NCBI RefSeq assembly: GCF_047663525.1
Contig: NC_092594.1
Coordinates: 36,627,001-36,691,000, forward strand
Origin: Anas platyrhynchos
Taxonomy: Eukaryota; Chordata; Aves; Anseriformes; Anatidae
Length of the DNA stretch: 64,000 nucleotides
Direction: 5' to 3'
Part shown: positions 25,357 through 38,710 of the stretch, piece by piece
How the letters are laid out: the number at the start of each line of letters is the position of its first letter
How positions within the stretch are numbered: the first letter of the stretch is position 1
The notes under the pieces: model-generated
Seen by the model: only the letters and a program-made list of their open reading frames with translations
What the model was told of the DNA's origin: nothing
Databases searched by the model: none
Translations under genes and position numbers: made by a program

Positions 25357-25685
25357 GGGAAGGGAAGGGAAGGGAAGGGAAGGGAAGGGAAGGGAAGGGA
25401 AGGGAAGGGAAGGGAAGGGAAGGGAAGGGAAGGGAAGGGAAGGGAAGGGAAGGGAAGGGAAGGGAAGGGAAGGGAAGGGAAGGGAAGGGAAGGGAAGGGA
25501 AGGGAAGGGAAGGGAAGGGAAGGGAAGGGAAGGGAAGGGAAGGGAAGGGAAGGGAAGGGAAGGGAAGGGAAGGGAAGGGAAGGGAAGGGAAGGGAAGGGA
25601 AGGGAAGGGAAGGGAAGGGAAGGGAAGGGAAGGGAAGGGAAGGGAAGGGAAGGGAAGGGAAGGGAAGGGAAGGGAAGGGAAGGGA
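25357..25685. repeat. (GGGAA)n pentanucleotide array, about 66 copies
   Basis: The unit GGGAA repeats without interruption for 329 bp, from GGGAAGGG at the left edge to AGGGAGCAG at the right. It is equivalent to AAGGG on this strand and CCCTT on the other. Every three-frame translation gives the periodic peptide GREGK or its minus-strand equivalent PSLPF, so the long open frames here are artefacts. The strand is pure purine with regularly spaced GGG triplets, so it can form G-quadruplex and triplex structures. Purity suggests recent expansion, and length variation between individuals is likely. Confidence 0.98.
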
Positions 25686-28600
25686 GCAGTTCAGCACTGT
25701 GCTGCTATGCCCGTCTCAGAGAATTTCAACCCCTGCACGCTGAGGCAGACAGCAGAGGGACGGCTGGCCCATGACGTGGAGGTGCCTTGTCAGAAGAAAC
25801 TGCTGGAGAAGGGAATGCAAAGGCTGCCAGGTCACCGTGCTGGCAGAGAGTTTTGCTGGGCTGGGCTCGGTTTGCTCACACCACGAGGGCCAGCGTGGAA
25901 GTGGGAGTCTGAACAGCGCTGGTGGGAGTGGCAGCGCAGGCCACCCCCAGCACTCCCTCAAAGTCAGCTTCTTAAAACAAACACCGCCCTGGGACAGCAG
26001 CTGCTGGAGATAACCAGCGGGTTTGGGTGCTGGAGGCGTTTGGCCTTCATGTTTTTCTCACTCCAGGCACAAAATGCGCCGTTATCTTCCATTCAGCACG
26101 CGCACCCTGCGCTGTGGTGCCGTGGGCACAATGGCTTCTGAGCGTAGCCGCAGTTTTGTTCACCTCAGAGAAAGTCATTGGTCAAATTTAATCCAAACAG
26201 GGATCAATTAGAAAAGGTTGTGACAGACAGTTAAAGTCACCAGCAACTCCTATAAATTGTGGGTAGAATTTCCTCCTTTGCTGTATACTGGTTTAATGTA
26301 GGAAATGGCTCATTTGCAAGCTAAAGGTTTAATTAGGAGAAAAAAAAAGGTCAGCAGAGATCAGATGTGAATTGCAAAGTGCCAAAGAAGTTTACTGCAG
26401 CATCATATTTATTGAGAGGCATGCTATAGATCTGCTCCCTCTCTGCCCAGAATGCTAATAGCATCCCTTTGAATTCTTAATATCAACAGAAAAATCATCG
26501 ATGATACATGGGATGCTTTAAAACTATTTGGCACCCGCTTTCCCTTTATGATAATCCAAGGGCTCTGCTAAGACCCGGAGACTCCTTTACCCATCTTGTT
26601 AATTGTGGATCGCTCTTTCCAGGTCAGGTTTCCACAACGTGACACCTTTCAGCTCGCTGTTTCCTCTCCCATCCATCGCAATATGAGCTTTGCACAGGAT
26701 ATTTATTGCTCCTACCGATCGGGGACACAGTCACGAAAGCAGTGTAAATTGTGCCAGAAATACCAGTGTGATGAAAATTCATGGGGATTCTTCCTCATCT
26801 CACTGTATTCCGAGTGGTTCTTGGGGGCGTATGAGCCGCAGAAATAACGAGTTCTGTAAAAGCTCTCTCCAAAGCCCCAGCAGCAGCAGAAGTGTGAATG
26901 CAGGAGGGCTTGGCTGGGGGGAGGCAGCATGAGCCTCCTCCAGCCACCTTTTAGGGCAGCAGCAGGTGAGCAGAGCTGTGGCTGGCCGTGTGGAATCACA
27001 CCTGGCACACCGCTGCTCCAGCAGACAGAGGAGAAGCGCCAGCGTCTCACCCTGAGACCTGAGGAGCTGCCCCCCGGCCACCACACCTTTGGGGATACTC
27101 CCACCAGTGGGGATTTATTTCGGTGCTGCAGCAACTTCCCTCCTGCTGGGGCCTTGCCAGCAGGCACAGGTGCTGTTTCCAGACCAGTCTGCGCTGCAGC
27201 TGGGGCTGGGCGGCTTCCATGCCGCGAGGCCGGGGCTGAGCGGGGCTCCAAGCGTGCGGCATCACCACCGAGCGCAATGAACACTGCAAAGGTGCAGAGA
27301 CTGCGAGCAAGGTGGAGTGAAATCAAAATGGCAGCTGGACCTGGCCAGGAGAACAACGGCAATTTCTACAGTCACTTCCATTTGTTCCAGTATCACTCAA
27401 CCCAAACCCAGTTTGATTTGATGCCGCGATTTTGCTTTAAGCAGCGCTGTGTGAGACAGGACAGACAGCAGAGCAGATTGCAAACCGATGTCAGTAATTT
27501 CAGCGGGCAATGCTAATTCCCAGCACCTGAGACTCAAGTCCTCCGTGCAGCGTTGATAGCACTGATTTCAATACTTTCAATAAAGGAAACTTTCTGAACA
27601 GCAGGCTGAGGACGGAGAAGGCTCTTCACTCTTGCAGAGAGTCAGGAACACAGCAATTATCAGCTGGCAGTTCCAGCCGCCTGGTAAAGTATGAAGAGTA
27701 AAATAAACACGTTGTGGCTCTAAGCTGAGAACAGAAGAGCTGTAATTGTTTTGAAGTTTGACTACTGCCCCATCTCACCGCACGGGGGGAATGACGCAGA
27801 CCTTGGCACATCTCGCTTACAACAAAGGCGCATGGTGCTCCGTGATTCCAGCACGCGTAAGATTCAGGTGTGATCCATGTAAAGCATCAACCATTTCCCC
27901 TCGATCCCACCCAAAAGCAGCACTACCTTGTGCGAACCCCACTGCTGTTCCAGAGCTGGCTTCTGTGAACGTCTGAAGAGGTGCAAGAGCCTCCCTCATC
28001 TTTGCTGGGTGCGCAGAGGCAATTCGGCAGCTCCGACAGCCACATCGTGCCTGGTATCATCCAAGCTGACTCGATAGAGATGTCAGGTTTGAAAAGATAG
28101 CAGAAGTCTGCCTTGGAATTTAATTGGCTTACACTTCTCTATATCCTATTTTAAAAGTAAGGCCTTTAAAATGTGATTTGGATGAGAAACTTGTGCAGGG
28201 CTTTACCCTGGGCAGTCTCACAGACCTCTCAGCAACAAAAACAGAACGGCTCTTAATACGAGCTGCATATACGGTTGGATTTATGGACTATTCATTATTT
28301 TAATAGCACTTATTGACTTAGGGTCAAATATCTTTTTCCAACATTTTTTTTATTTAAGGAAAGAGCCCGTATGTCACAATCTCATGCCTCATCTAATTGG
28401 ATAAGTGTTTCCTTTGTCCTTGAAACCGAAAAGTAGAATGCGTATCCAGGAGCTACAGAATGAAAAAGCATCTGCCTTTGGTATTTGGCATGCCTCAATT
28501 AAAAAACCCGCTGCCTGTGCTATAATTTTTTGAATTCTGACCAGCGCACTTCTGCTCAGATTCAAACAGACAGTTCTGAAGGTCAAGCTTGGGGTATTTA

Positions 28601-29940
28601 AAACCAAATCCTTTGGAACAATGCTTAGAACATTAATGTTTTACATACAACAGAAAAGAGGCCCGGAACTAGCAGAGCTAAGCTCGTGGTCATGCTGAAA
28701 TCCAGGGACCGATTCACATGCTCGCTCGTCTTGGAGCGTTTCTGCAGGCTCCTGCTGGACTGCAGTTTAAGTCCGTCTGCACGACGTGGCTCCCCTCCCT
28801 CCCATTCCCACGAAGCCAGTGCTCAATATGCACCAAACACTTCCATCTTTAAAAAATAATTGAAAAGGTGCACCCTGAAGTTCACTGGATCGATCCCTCT
28901 GAATTATTTTATTTAGAAGACACTTCATTGTGTCAAAGATTTAATGGAGAGGTTACGATGCCCAGCCTTTGGAATGTCAATGCATTAAACTGGAGCCTTG
29001 CAGGGAATGTTAAAATCCCCGTAACGTATGCCCAAGCAAAACTGTCAGATTTTTGAAATATGAAAATTCTTACGCGGTTTAGATAAGACCCAGACTGCTG
29101 AGGAAAAGGAATATAGCGGCCAGAATCCTTCTGTGTGTGTCTTACAAGAACAGGGGTGAAATTGAGCAGCCTCTCTCCGGACTCCTTTGCCTTTCCCTTA
29201 CATCCCTTCGAGTGCTCACTTCCCCGCCTGTGCCTTCGGAAACGCATGCGTTTTTACACCAGCACTACTTCCCGGCATACGTGATTAAATACCTTCCCCT
29301 GTTATTTATTGCCTATTAAACACCGTATCTTCGGCATGTACCTTCACCAGACAAAGATCTTCGCTATCAAATGCAGACCTCAGCATGTCTTAGGCCAGAG
29401 CAGTTTACTGCAATGGTCTCTGCGTGGGGCTGCAGCTGAGAGCACTGAGAAAGCTCCAGCACTGCAGAGCAGGGCTAGCTGCTTAGTAAGCGGCACCGCC
29501 GGTGTCTGAGAATTACCCGGCTTTGCCACATTTTACATTTCTTGGTACATGTGATAAGGCCGTAATACAGAAGATGTCCAACGGATTTTTATTTCTCTCC
29601 TTGGGGAACGTCTCTCTTCGGTGCTGCCGGAACGACTGCGATCCTCCAAAGTACTTCGAGGCTGTAAAGTTTCAAGTGAAACGGAAGGGCGGGGGAAGGA
29701 ATGACAAGTCCTTTTTACTGAAATTCTCTCCCCAAATGGATTTGGCAGAGCCCAGCTCTGCTGATCTTAAAGCAAGGTTTATCATTTGTGCAGGCTGCTG
29801 CCTGAAGGGGGAACAGATCTTTGAAGTTCCTGAATGATGGAAGGGGTCTTCCCCCGCTCTCGCTCACACACATTTTTAAAGGGCGGAGACTGGGAGATGC
29901 TCAACTGCCCTGAGTCAGGAAATTACACGACAAATTAAAC
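25686..29940. other. Spacer with AT-rich candidate elements
   Basis: GC-moderate sequence follows the pentanucleotide array. AT-rich low-CpG segments at about 26210-26600, 28110-28400 and 28820-29060 resemble conserved non-coding DNA, with ATTATTTTAATAGC and TTAATTGGC cores. The minus-strand frame at 26712-27362 and the plus-strand frame at 26929-27516 cover opposite strands of one GC-rich stretch and lack recognisable domains. An unspliced non-coding transcript is possible but not shown. Confidence 0.35.
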
Positions 29941-29954
29941 AATTATGTGTTTTA

Positions 29955-29984
29955 GTGCCGAGCGTCTATTTCGACACTCGGCAC
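29955..29984. repeat. 30-nt hairpin, 8+3 bp stem
   Basis: GTGCCGAG (29955-29962) pairs with CTCGGCAC (29977-29984). Inside, after one C-A mismatch, GTC (29964-29966) pairs with GAC (29973-29975) around a six-base loop. It lies in AT-rich low-CpG sequence, where such a GC stem is unexpected. Confidence 0.6.
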
Positions 29985-32900
29985 CAAACATGCATTTAAC
30001 ATGAGTTCCACGGGCATCGACAGCTCCCCATTACCTGTAGCTCTGCGTTGCGTGGCTTTCCTGCATGTTGGGAGCCCCCCCACCACAGCATCTACACCTT
30101 GGAGAGATTTCTTTATCATTTATTACACAAGGCACTGCCTGGACACTGTTGGAGTGACAAGGACTATTTCCTTAATTACTGTACATTGATAATAGCATTT
30201 ACTCTGGCAGCTCCAGTGCTATTCAATCAAGCAAGATTCAATACAAAAAAGCTGATTTGCCAAAAAAGAGATTAGCATAAGTGCCTACAGTCACATTCTA
30301 TTTTTGAAGGTAAAGCTACTGTGTCTGTGAGCTTGCTTGTGGGAACTTTATAAAGAGAGATTAATCTAGTTTATCTCCTTCAAAAGATATTTGGGGAAAT
30401 GACAGAGTCAGTGTTTAGGTTCACGATAACGTTTTTTTATAAACATGTAAAATAAAGAGCTGCACAGAAAGTGCTTATCAGGAGCAGGAAGGTGTATTTT
30501 TTTCTCTAAGGCGAACGTAGATATTTGTTGTGAAAAATTCCGTGTTCCCCGGTTTGCCGTTGCTGTTCTTTGTCATTTGATCAAGTGGTGACTGTAGCTG
30601 TTGCACTTTAAAATTAAATGCTATTATTTATGGTAGAACTTGTGCTAGTTAAAAATGCAGACCTCAGCACTATGTACGTTTGTAAGCAGAAGGTTAAGCA
30701 GGACATTTTAAATGGTAAAGCAAAGGGCTTAATCAAGGCTGAAGAGCAAAATGCAGTGGGATAACAGATACAGTAAACAGGCATTAATCACCATACAGGC
30801 TTAATCCAGGTATTAGGCAGTCTTGGGGCTAATATGAAGACTCACTTGCATAAGGGCTCATTCTATCAACTCTTAAATATGTGAATAACTTTATTCTTGG
30901 GAGAAATTTCGTCCAAGTTAAAGGCACTTGCAAGACCAGGCCCATAGTGTGCCTTTGTAAAACGGTCATCACACAATTATTTTGCCTGCAGGGGATTTCT
31001 GAATTAGAAGACACGTGTAGGGGTGTGGCTCAAGAAAGGAAAAAATTGAACAGCCGGAGCATCGGGAGCCACTTCTCCAGGCTTTTTCCCTCGACACTGT
31101 CTGTTACTGTGACATCGAAATCCAAGCTAAGCACTTCTTGCCAAGGATGGACCAAATAACACCATGGAGCCAGTATCATCTCAGGGGAGACCGCTCGCTG
31201 TCTTAGTGACAAATTCAGTCACTACAAATCCAGGCTTAGAACATAGTCCTTCCCGAGCCATAATCCAGTGCTTGCAAACTGTGTTTAACCACTGATGAAC
31301 TAAAACTTCAGTTTCAAGAAGATAATAGCACATCCATAAGTATGAAACTCACTTTTATTAGGTGTTTAGAAAGGTTCAAGTGCTTCCACATTTAACTTAA
31401 CATCAAAAATTCCCCATCTCTGTATGAACATACACACCACGTGCACTGACGTCCCGGCACGCAACCCCCATCCTCCAGCCCAAGGTGGGTTTTGGCGTCC
31501 TGGTCCATTTTGGCTCACCTACCCCTACCGCCACCTACCCCTGAAACAGAACCTGTAGGCTCAGGGCAAGCCCAACGTGAGCTAACCTGAGGAAAGGGGA
31601 AGGAGATGGAAGTGGGGAACGGGGTAGATGGCCACAGTTTATCTATTCAAGGAACAGCAAGATGAAAAAAAATCCACAAACCTTTAATTGTGAATGTAGA
31701 AGAGGGACAGTGATGTAACTGTTCCCAGGGAACACTATTCTTATTTTGTAGAGGGAGGTGAGCCAAGATACTTAAGCTCTAGAGAACCTTTAACACAGGA
31801 AGCTATTTATCATAACAAGCTTGGTTGATACTGCTCCCATACTGAACCAATTAGATTAGCCTATTTCGTCATACTTCATAACTTGGGATGATAGGTTTCC
31901 AAGCATGGTACAGTGCAGTAATTGAATTTTGATCAAACACACATGGCCCATAACCCAGTATGTGAAACTTTCAGAACAGTTCACAGCTTTTAAATATCCA
32001 GTCAACATGTTGCCAAAAGTACAGGATGTACTTGATGCAAGTGGGAGAGGAGGGGGGAGCACGAGTCCACGCCGTAACTTGGTACAGCTGTAAAACAAAC
32101 ATTTTTTTGTTCCGATTCTGTTCCTACTTTAGCAAAGGAGCTGGGAGGAAGACAGTGAATGTCAAGTAAGTCGTTTTTCTCCCCAGCCCCCACGCCCCCC
32201 AGGCACACATTTCCCTTTTAACATTCTTAGATTACCACAACCTTTTAAATTCACTATACTGTACTTTCATACTGTATTAGACACACCAGCAATTATGTTT
32301 GTTAGCATGACACATCCATTGCTTACACTTAGTTAACAAAATAACTTAAAAGTCGCATGCATCATCCTCTTAATAGGGTTATAATCAATGGGACCATGGA
32401 ATGAAAGCCCTAAAAATTACCCCCCACCTCTGCATTCCCCAGGCTTCTGCCTCTGCCAACACAATCCATATGTTGGGCAGTCTCTTCGGGCTCAAGGTGA
32501 ACACCCAGTCAGTGCTTTGCAGTCCGTGCTCTCCCCTTACACGTTCTTGCTGTTTTCTTCACAGTAAATCCGAGGACCTGAGGAAGGTTCTGTGTAAAGG
32601 AAACAGAATGCATTAATAATTTCATTCCCACCACTCTCCTGACTCGAGGGCAAAGCACCCTCTGCAGAACAGGTTCACGACGAGGAGTTTTGTGCTACTT
32701 TATTCTGAGCCAGCCAAACCTGAGCTGCTCTCTGGCCCACCCCTGGCAGCCTGGCACGCTGGAGCAGTGGGGCAGGATAACCCCGGGCGCTGCCAACTTC
32801 CTTCTCGTTTGAATGCTTCGACCTGAAAGGCAGTCGGAGGCTGTGCAGCTCTCCCAGCACCTCGGGCATCTCAGCTCCCCGAAAGGGAAGCACCAGGGCA

Positions 32901-33460
32901 GCCAGCACCTTGGTTTTAGCTGAGGTGGTGCAAGAGACATAAAAGCTGGCAATTACTGCGACAGCCCTCCAAAGGATGGAGGTTTACCCCAGTGCTTCTG
33001 GTTGCGCTCCGTGGATCAGCTGCCTCCAAGACGTCTCACACACCTGCTCTGGAGTGCAGCTGTGTAAGAGAAGCAGCCACAGGTTCCAAGGGGAGAAATG
33101 GTGCTTTCCAGAGGTAACAAAACGTGCATCTCGCTCTGTCCTGCCACTGGTTGGGGACAGGTACATCGCACAGGTACAGCCACCCCTGTGTGAGACAGAG
33201 TGCAGGAGGATGCACTGGAACCCTTCTCCCTCCCCGCCCCACGCCTGACTAAGTTATGATGCTGCAGAGAAAATTAAAAGAAAAAAAAAAGAAAAAGAAT
33301 TCAGTGTTCAACTTATCAAACTTGGTCCAAGTTTCAGCTCAAACCAAGGTTAAACAGGCCTGTTCTAAGCCTCTTAGAGATAGGATTTATATAGTAATTA
33401 CAGTAATGGAAACTGATCTTTATAATTTTTATACTGCCTAAAATTCTGCTGTGTCATATA
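29985..33460. other. Spacer with candidate conserved segments
   Basis: AT-rich sequence at about 30090-30870 contains many TTAATC/ATTAATC cores and few CpG dinucleotides, and is the most enhancer-like part of the spacer. The rest is ordinary unique sequence with a GC-richer patch at about 32660-33250. Open frames are short and overlapping. Confidence 0.35.
30726..30815. promoter_or_regulatory. Cluster of TAATC (K50 homeodomain) motifs
   Basis: GGCTTAATCAAGG, GCATTAATCACC and GGCTTAATCCAGG occur within 90 bp. TAATCC is the core bound by Otx/Pitx-type K50 homeodomains. Function is inference from clustering. Confidence 0.35.
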
Positions 33461-33481
33461 CATCTGCAGAGCCCGAGAACT

Positions 33482-33502
33482 GTGCTTCTCGGCGAGAAGC
33501 AC
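33482..33502. repeat. 21-bp perfect hairpin with alternative pairing
   Basis: GTGCTTCTC (33482-33490) and GAGAAGCAC (33494-33502) form a perfect 9-bp inverted repeat around GGC. An upstream CCGAGAA (near 33473-33479) is complementary to the central TTCTCGG, so the middle strand has two possible partners. CTGCAG flanks the unit on both sides. Confidence 0.6.
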
Positions 33503-36500
33503 TGCAGTCTTGAAAGCAGCCATTCAAATGTATAATGGAGAATTATCAGAGCATGAGGACGTCTGAGATATAATGAACCGCAAAGAATCTGCAATCCTGG
33601 AAAAGTGAGGAGCGCATAGTTGAGAAAAGCAGCATTTTTAAACAGTTCATTTTGTTTAAAGTTTATGGAACTACGTCCTCATCACCCATGCTATGAACTG
33701 CACTGAGAATGCCCCTTTTATTTTTATATTTCTTTTATTTTCCTTTGCTGCAGTTTTGGGTCTAGAGTGAGAGCACAGTGCAAAATGCACCTTGGCCAGA
33801 CACAATCCCCCTGCTCTTTCCAGTTTTCTGTCGTGCAAGGAAAAATGCAGGAGTGCTAAGTCTTTGCTGTACGGTAAAGAACAACTTCAGGAGATTTGGA
33901 GATCTGATAGGGGGTTTGGCTCCACCTTCAGGAAGCAGAAGGCAAAGAGACAACATAGTTTTAAGTTTCAGACATACTTTCTGCTGAAACTAAAGCCTAC
34001 ACCCCCCTCTAATAGACATCTATTCCTCCTCAACGCGTTTTTGTTTCATACATATAAAAGATTCCCTGACCTGATGCCCTGACATTTCCACAGATCTGAT
34101 TCTGCTCCGAAGAGCCCGACTCCTCCTAGAGGTTCTCGAGAACTTGTGGAAGGATGCCTGAAAACAGCCGATACGTGAACAGAGCTGAGGTATGAACAAA
34201 GGACAAAGGAAAGCTGCTTTGAGGTGAGAAAAAAAAAATGTGTCACACATAGGATGTTGTAGTCCTGCATCAAATATTATCAGTCATTTACACTCTCTGT
34301 GCTGAGGTTTCCATGGAGCATGAAGTTTTCTCTGAGAATTCACAGAGATTGGAAAGGTTCTCTGGGTAACACAGACGGACTGAGAGGAAGAAAGCTGGAA
34401 GAGTTGATCACATTTCAGTCTAGCAAAACACACAAGCATATGCCTAAAGTTAAGCTTTTTCCTCCCCAGATTCTGGCAGCAATTGCAGAAGATGCAAACA
34501 GACTAATCTCTTGTATTTTACCATCAGCAGACTCCGATGCAGCTTGAAATAACAAACACCCAGAACACAGTAGCTGGTTAAAAAGCGTGGTTTAAATGAA
34601 TTAAAATGCCACATTTTTTTAAAAAAGCCGTATAGTGACCATTTATAATGATGAAAATGGCAAAGTAGTTAGAGATGAGGCTATGCTGAGTTTGAAAGAC
34701 TATGATGTTATCAGTGAAATAACAAGAAATCACCCAGTTAGTGACGGGCAATGGAAATGGTTGCTTGCAAAATCTTGCCTTTGGCATTTCCCCAACGGGG
34801 TGCGCAAGTACCCAACCCAACCTTATTGCAGCCAACATCTTTTTCTGGAGGAAACAGGTTCCAAAAGTGCAGAGCAAGCAACAGGAATGGCTCTCAAATG
34901 GAATAAACACCTAATGAATCTAAAAATAATAATAATAAAAAACAAAAACACTGAGAAGAGATGGGAGAAGACTGAACAGACAGAGCCGTGTAAGCAAATA
35001 CAACTGAATATACTCCTGAGGAACAAAGGAAACAATTCTTGATGGGGTGACAACAGATGTTCTCCAAAAAAATTCTAACGGAGCATTTCAAACACAAAGA
35101 CCTTCCTGTGGAGCTGAGAAGTTTTTCTGGCAGCCAAGCAGCAATACATCTTCGGAAACATAACAAACCCTACCATTTGAGGTGCTATCAGGTCCTGAAA
35201 GCAGCAGTGACATCTTCATGTAGTAAGTGGTGGGTGGTGGTAGAGAGGGAAACAGTTAAGATAGCAAAATACTGTCATGGGAGGTTGCTGTAGCAGAGTC
35301 TTGATTTAAATGGCTGTAGGAAGAGGTAATCAGAGAACTTGGTCTAGAAAAGCCTTTTGGAAATGTGCTCTGTACCCAACTGAAAGGTACACAGGCTGAC
35401 CTAATGGAATAACTACAATGCAGAGTAATTTATGGGTCATGGAGTTTCACCTAAGTGCAACCACTTGTACTGTGTGAGTGTAGTACGCAAAGTGCCCAAG
35501 GCCAAACGCTCCAACTAGCTGCTGCCCCACCACATCATGGTTAAGCATATTGCAGAAAATCCTCCTAAAATGTAGACTGAGAAAAAAAAAAAAGGTTTAT
35601 GGAGCCATTTTTGCAATGCCTGAACTGCACTGGTACTTTGGGAAGATTTGGATTTAATTCCTAGCTTGGATCTGCAGCATCTTTGCTGAGTGGCTTTATA
35701 TAGGTTTTTTAAGGTAAGGCACTTCAAAATTCTTTTTTTAAAACTCTGGCCTTTACTTTTTACACTCTTTTTTCTCTTTTTTTAAAGATAGAGAATAATG
35801 CTTCTTTGTCTTGTTGGAATGTTGAAAAGATTCCTGAATATCTGCAAGGCAAGCAGATACCATTTTATCCGGGAACAAGGCAGGAGGATGACACAGTACA
35901 TTGTCTGACTGTTTTCAGTGCTTTGCAACTGTTTTTAAGGAAAAGCTACAACCAAGAGAGATTATTCCAGTGCAGCAGGAGCAATCAGAACCACAGAAAC
36001 ACTGAGATGGACAACTTGATTGACAGGTGAATGCTAAAGCAGGCAGCAACACAGGAAATCATCATAGGACAGACATTTTGATAAATATTACTGTAGCCAA
36101 TTTATTATTAACACAGTGGGACAGCTTTACATCTTGCATCACACTTTTCACAGTCCTTATGGTAAACATGCCATATCTGACAATTACAAGATGAAAACAA
36201 AGACCTCACTAACTCTCTGCTGGCCCTGCAGCACTATCTACTCGCTCAGTTAACCCTCTCTAAACTTCAGCGGTGCAACAAAACGAGGGTGTTCAGATAC
36301 ACAACGTAATTCATATCAGATCCGATGCAAGTTGCAAAGCTCGTGCCAATTTCTAAGATTTCACATAAAACGGAGATGGTTGTGAAAGAAGTGGAAAGTT
36401 GCTAGTACAGGACGGAGGACCAAGTGGAATGCCATCTCAAGGGAATTAAAGTCTTGCCAAGGCACAAAATACTGTTCTGTCTGGTCACCCTTGGCTCCAT

Positions 36501-37740
36501 TCTCACTGCTATGACCAAACGGGGCACTCCAGAGCAGAACGGGCACCAGTATCACTAGCAGAGGCCTGGGATTTAAGAACCCTACTTTTTGTTTTATTCC
36601 CTAGATTGGTTCTAGATACGTGTTCTGTTTCTGCAGAAACACCGTAAATTAAGTTGGAATAACCACTCTTCTCTCTGCTGGTCACTTTATTTCTGGAATT
36701 AACAAACTATCTGACGGACCTCATAACTAATCATATTTTCATCTGATTCTCACAAAATAGCCCCCACATTCTTTTATGGATAATGAAGCACAAGATGGAC
36801 TGCTGCAGTCACTAAGTCAAGCCCTCTGCTACTTGTACACATGGAGATGCATTTTAAAATGAAATCTTGTGTGACGACTTCCCCAAGGGTTGGTTTGTTT
36901 TATTTTGTTTTTTTTAATTGAATTGCATAGTATCTTCCTATTCTCAGAGCTATATTATCAGCTTCAGGGTTAAAAAAGAAAAAGCAGACAAGTCACAGGA
37001 TGATCTGTGCCATGGGATTTTATTTGATTCAAACATTTATTTTCCATCCACTTCCTGTCTGTTTTTGCAAGTGCATATTTCAGGAAACAAATCTGACATG
37101 CACAAAGAGCATTCAGCGAAAGACAAAAAGGGAGATGCGACAAATATCAGGCAAGAGAACAAAGCTAACAGAGTATTCTTGTCTCTTTGAGTCCACGAGT
37201 AGAATTCACGTTAGCAAGTGTTCCAAAACTATGTCTGAGTGAAAGAAGGAATGAATGTTAAGCACAAAGTGCTGCAAGTGGTTGATTATCATTATGTGGT
37301 ATGTCAGGTTACACTGATTTGGAAAAAAACAGGATTTCTTTACAAAGCTCTCAATGCACCAAGTCTTAACTTAGGTTTAAAAGAGATTGAAACCATGAAC
37401 TACACTTTAAAAAAAAAAAAAAAAAAAAAAATCAATTTAGCAATCTGATTTTTGCATTCCCTCAAAAATATTTGTTGCGGACACATTAACAACATTTTGA
37501 AAGTTTCATCAGAAAACCAGAAGAATAGCCCGAATTATTGAAAAAAATCAACACTGAAGTTTATATAACATGGGTTTCTCATTCACTTACTGCCAGTTTC
37601 CACAAGAAGATGAAAGCAATGTTTAAAATTGGTCAAATAGCATCAAGATTCTGTTGACTTCCTGTCGCTGTGTGTGTATACTTTTATTTGAAGGAACATC
37701 CATGTAAACCTTAGTTGTCCTAGAGAACTTAGTTTAAATG
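33503..37740. other. Spacer and TM2D1 downstream flank, no gene seen
   Basis: A/T-rich unique sequence. Short open frames occur but none resembles a known protein. An A run lies at 37408-37430. Confidence 0.45.
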
Positions 37741-37749
37741 CTTTAAGAA

Positions 37750-37842
37750 TTTATTCTTTATTAAGAAATTAATTAAGAATAACAAAATTTATTTCACTGG
37801 AACACAACCGATTAAAAAGAAAAATATTTTAAGGGCTTTATT
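37750..37842 (-). terminator. TM2D1: TM2D1 poly(A) signal cluster
   Basis: Four minus-strand AATAAA signals (TTTATT on the plus strand at 37837-37842, 37798-37803, 37757-37762 and 37750-37755) lie about 870-960 nt after the TM2D1 stop. The cluster makes this the likely 3' end of the transcript, which would give a 3'UTR of about 0.9-1.0 kb. Confidence 0.5.
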
Positions 37843-38710
37843 AACACAAAACTATTTTTTGACATTCTGTAAACCATATGTACCAATTTCTTTTCAAGAA
37901 AAAGAAGGTTTGTCTTTCACTGTGGACGGTTGTAAGGGAGGAAACAAACAAACAAACCAAAATAATCACAGCATTTACGTCCTATTCTAAACTCTGTGCA
38001 GCCCTACATTCATCCACCTTCCTATTTTGAGATGTGTCACCCATGGTTCTATTTTTTATGCCTACTTATTCGTACTGCTGATCAGCATTGACCAAATTTT
38101 CCAGCTTCACCAAAAATTCTCTTTAAGCTTTACAGAAAGAGTTCATTCAATTAATAGGATTTCACAGAATGTGCTGGCACAAGTTTTAGAGCCACTTGGA
38201 TTTTAACTAGCAGGGTACAGAGAAAAGCAGTTTCCATGGTTTGGGATATTTCAGTTCACTTCCAAACTGCTACTCATAGTTCTGAAAACAACCCCTGAGT
38301 GTAATCCTGGCCCATCCACGCTAAAACTTTCATCAGTTTCAATGGAGTAAAGATCAGTATAGTTGTTCTGAACAATCCTTTCCTTGCCTCTCTATAACCC
38401 CCTAAATTACACCGACAGAGACACAGAACAACACCAGTGCAAATTGCAGAAGTCTGCACATTTCACAATGGTACAACTTCACAACCTTGTACACGCTCAC
38501 AGAAACAGAGCAGTCAAAGGAACTTGGCACCTTTGTAGTAAACTCATTCACTTGATGAATTTTCATCTTTTCCCATCTTTGTTCAATGGACATTTAATAT
38601 TCAGTTCTGATGAAGTGCAATTAATAAGTCATCAGCGACTTCAGTGGACGACTGGATCCATCTGTAAAGTAAAATGCACTTACACAGACACGAGACACTT
38701 ACTGCCAGGG
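37843..38710 (-). other. TM2D1: TM2D1 3'UTR (putative)
   Basis: The stretch runs from the stop codon to the poly(A)-signal cluster and has no competing exon. Its extent is inferred from the signals only. Confidence 0.5.

Noticed and set aside
24975-25743. Long open frames on both strands coding periodic GREGK or PSLPF peptides
   Set aside because: They are direct translations of the GGGAA pentanucleotide array, with no splice or domain evidence.
26712-27516. Overlapping open frames of about 200 residues on opposite strands
   Set aside because: Both strands of the same GC-rich segment are open, residues are low-complexity, and no domain, splice site or start context supports either.
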